A stretch of 64,000 nt of DNA. It comes from Paraburkholderia adhaesiva. GTDB taxonomy: Bacteria > Pseudomonadota > Gammaproteobacteria > Burkholderiales > Burkholderiaceae. The translations under genes and the position numbers were made by a program. Positions 62,767 through 64,000 of the stretch are shown piece by piece. Where the stretch lies: the NCBI RefSeq assembly GCF_021390575.1, contig NZ_JAJEJQ010000002.1, positions 1,364,001-1,428,000 on the forward strand, in the 5' to 3' direction. Below the pieces are notes generated by a model. The model made no database searches. It worked only from the letters and a program-made list of their open reading frames with translations, and was not told the origin of the DNA. Position 1 is the stretch's first letter, and every line of letters starts with the position of its first letter.

Positions 62767-63360
62767 TCAGATTGAAAAGAACGCCAGAGCGCCGAGCACC
62801 ACGCCCGCCGACGCCATTCCCATCGACACATAAAGCAGCCAGCGACGGCGCGTCAGCAGTGTGATCGCTGTAAGCGCAATCGAAATCTGGATAGCCGTCG
62901 TGGCCTGCGCCCAGCGATGATGACCGTGCATGAGCGTTTCGCTGCGTTCATCGTCTAGCGCCACGGCCTTTTCGATCGATTCGGCTTTCTCGCGGATCGG
63001 CTCCTTCTGCTGGCGATAGCGCTCGGCATCGGCGGTGAAGCGGCGTTGCGTTTCACTCGAATTCGCCGAGAGCGCCGCACCCAGTTCGGCAAGATTCTGT
63101 TTCTCGCCTTTGGCCTGGTAGTACGCCCACTGGTTCGCAGCCTCGGTCTTGCGGATCGCCGCCTCGTTTTTGTAATAGAGCGCCAGATTTTCGCTCGTCC
63201 CGCTCTGGTACGCGAAGATCGCACCGATCGACGCGAGGATCGCAGTGATCACCGCCATGCGGCCAGCAAACGGATCGCCCTCCCCGTGGCCGCCGTGGCC
63301 AGCAGCCGCGTGCTCCACCGCGTGATCGTGCGGCCCGTGCACTTCGTACTCTTCAGACAT
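62767..63360 (-). CDS. DUF4337-family membrane protein
   Basis: This 197-residue protein has a His/Gly-rich N-terminus (HDHAVEHAAAGHGGHGEGD), a first helix (MAVITAILASIGAIFAYQSG), a long polar helical region (about 60-140, EAANQWAYYQAKGEKQNLAELG) and two more helices near the C-terminus. This is the DUF4337 layout; no function is known. It is convergent with the preceding gene. Confidence 0.85.
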   Translation of the reverse strand: MSEEYEVHGPHDHAVEHAAAGHGGHGEGDPFAGRMAVITAILASIGAIFAYQSGTSENLALYYKNEAAIRKTEAANQWAYYQAKGEKQNLAELGAALSANSSETQRRFTADAERYRQQKEPIREKAESIEKAVALDDERSETLMHGHHRWAQATTAIQISIALTAITLLTRRRWLLYVSMGMASAGVVLGALAFFSI

Positions 63361-64000
63361 GCAAAAACTCTCCGGTAAGGCTTATTCATGTGCGCCGCGA
63401 TTCTTGCATGGCCTGGCAGGCTGACTGCGTCGCGTGTCGCGTGTTGTGCATGGCGTGCCGTTTTTGGCACGCGACCCGATTTCAGGACGCTCCATTATCG
63501 TGAGTACGGCCCGCTTGTCCAGTAGTCGATTTCCATCGTTTCAAAACGAAAAGCGATTTGCAACTTTAGAAAGCAAAACGTTGGATTTATCGGCTGTTTA
63601 TTAAATTATGAAAAACAAGAATGTTGCGTTGCATTGCGCGGTTCAACCGCCTGCAGATTTGGCTCAGGCGCTAGTTAAATGGCGCAAGACCCCGCATCGC
63701 AGCATTTGCTGCAACCGTCGGTCCTGCTCATTCTGCGTTCGCCTTTACCCCGGTCCTCGGACCATTCCGGTATGGAGGCCTGAATCCGATTGTTCTGCAC
63801 GTGAGCGTGGTGAGGCGCGCGGCAGCCAGCGCACTCGTCACCGATGCGATGATTCAGCCGCAGGCGAGCACATCCACTTCTTTCACCACGCGGTGCCAGT
63901 CGAGCGCAAACGAAACCGCCCGCGAAACCGCCGTTCATAGAACGACGATTGCGCGGGCGGAGGCATGCCGCTTTTGAGCGGCTTGCGGGTCTTCGGTAAG
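63361..64000. other. Intergenic stretch to window end, no gene seen
   Basis: About 640 bases. It should include the DUF4337 promoter. A plus-strand frame from 63608 and a minus-strand frame from 63938 lack any recognised domain. A short GCCGCT-TTTG-AGCGGC hairpin near 63966-63981 has no T run. A gene reading in from beyond the right edge on the minus strand cannot be excluded. Confidence 0.45.

Noticed and set aside
63966..63981. GCCGCT-TTTG-AGCGGC hairpin near the right edge as a terminator
   Set aside because: Short stem and no T run; the gene it would serve is not visible.
1..64000. CRISPR array, tRNA or rRNA genes, prophage integrase
   Set aside because: No regularly spaced repeats, no RNA gene signatures and no integrase were seen on either strand.

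Overview
The window is GC-rich, densely coded beta-proteobacterial DNA. The cepacian-type exopolysaccharide genes, a Burkholderia-type porin ending in Phe, DUF2501/DUF4337 proteins and IS3-type transposase point to Burkholderia sensu lato, most likely Paraburkholderia or Caballeronia. This is inferred from gene content; no rRNA or other marker gene is present and no tRNA was seen.

Left part (1-25 kb), a mosaic of small metabolic and envelope units. A partial IS3-family element (1-1091) has cut an AraC-type regulator, of which only the C-terminal part remains. It is followed by a beta-keto acid cleavage enzyme and a TauD-like dioxygenase with a short leader ORF and two 21-bp-phased operator-like repeats upstream. 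Next come a CsgG-like lipoprotein, a class-III PLP enzyme resembling the phosphonate lyase PbfA, a YtaF/MntP-type cation exporter with an EF-hand loop, an orphan autotransporter heptosyltransferase, a ferredoxin-reductase-like flavoprotein, a nucleoside deoxyribosyltransferase-like protein, an adjacent pair of acid-type peptidases (S53 and S10), an ICMT-like methyltransferase, a LysR/SDR divergent pair, a Vgb-like propeller protein, two BON-domain proteins, a PEBP protein, a porin and a Phd/PIN toxin-antitoxin pair. The first BON gene and the porin share a roughly 124-bp upstream module with a TATAAT box.

Middle part (25-32 kb), one sugar-uptake operon on the minus strand: substrate-binding protein, two permeases, a GH1 beta-glucosidase and a MalK-type ATPase. 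The gene for a LacI-family repressor lies upstream. Three near-identical TGAAAGCGCTTTCA palindromes mark the operon promoter and the repressor's own promoter. A beta-glucoside such as cellobiose is the likely substrate.

Right part (32-60 kb), an apparently complete cepacian-like exopolysaccharide locus in which the two halves (bce-II: T,S,R,Q,P,O,N,M and bce-I: K,J,I,H,G,F,E,D,C,B,A) are contiguous and meet tail to tail at a hairpin near 44.9 kb. Precursor supply is BceA (GDP-Man), BceC (UDP-GlcA), BceT (UDP-Glc) and BceN+BceM (GDP-D-rhamnose). BceB starts the repeat on undecaprenyl phosphate, BceG/H/J/K/R extend it, BceO/S acylate it, BceQ flips it, BceI polymerises it, BceF/BceD control chain length and export by phosphorylation, and BceE is the outer-membrane exporter. 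BceP is an exported beta-propeller with an EF-hand loop.

Right end (60-64 kb): a gene fusing an IS5-type transposase N-terminal domain to an unrelated C-terminal domain lies directly downstream of bceA, followed by DUF2501, a small exported protein and a DUF4337 membrane protein. Intervals without genes are listed and described.
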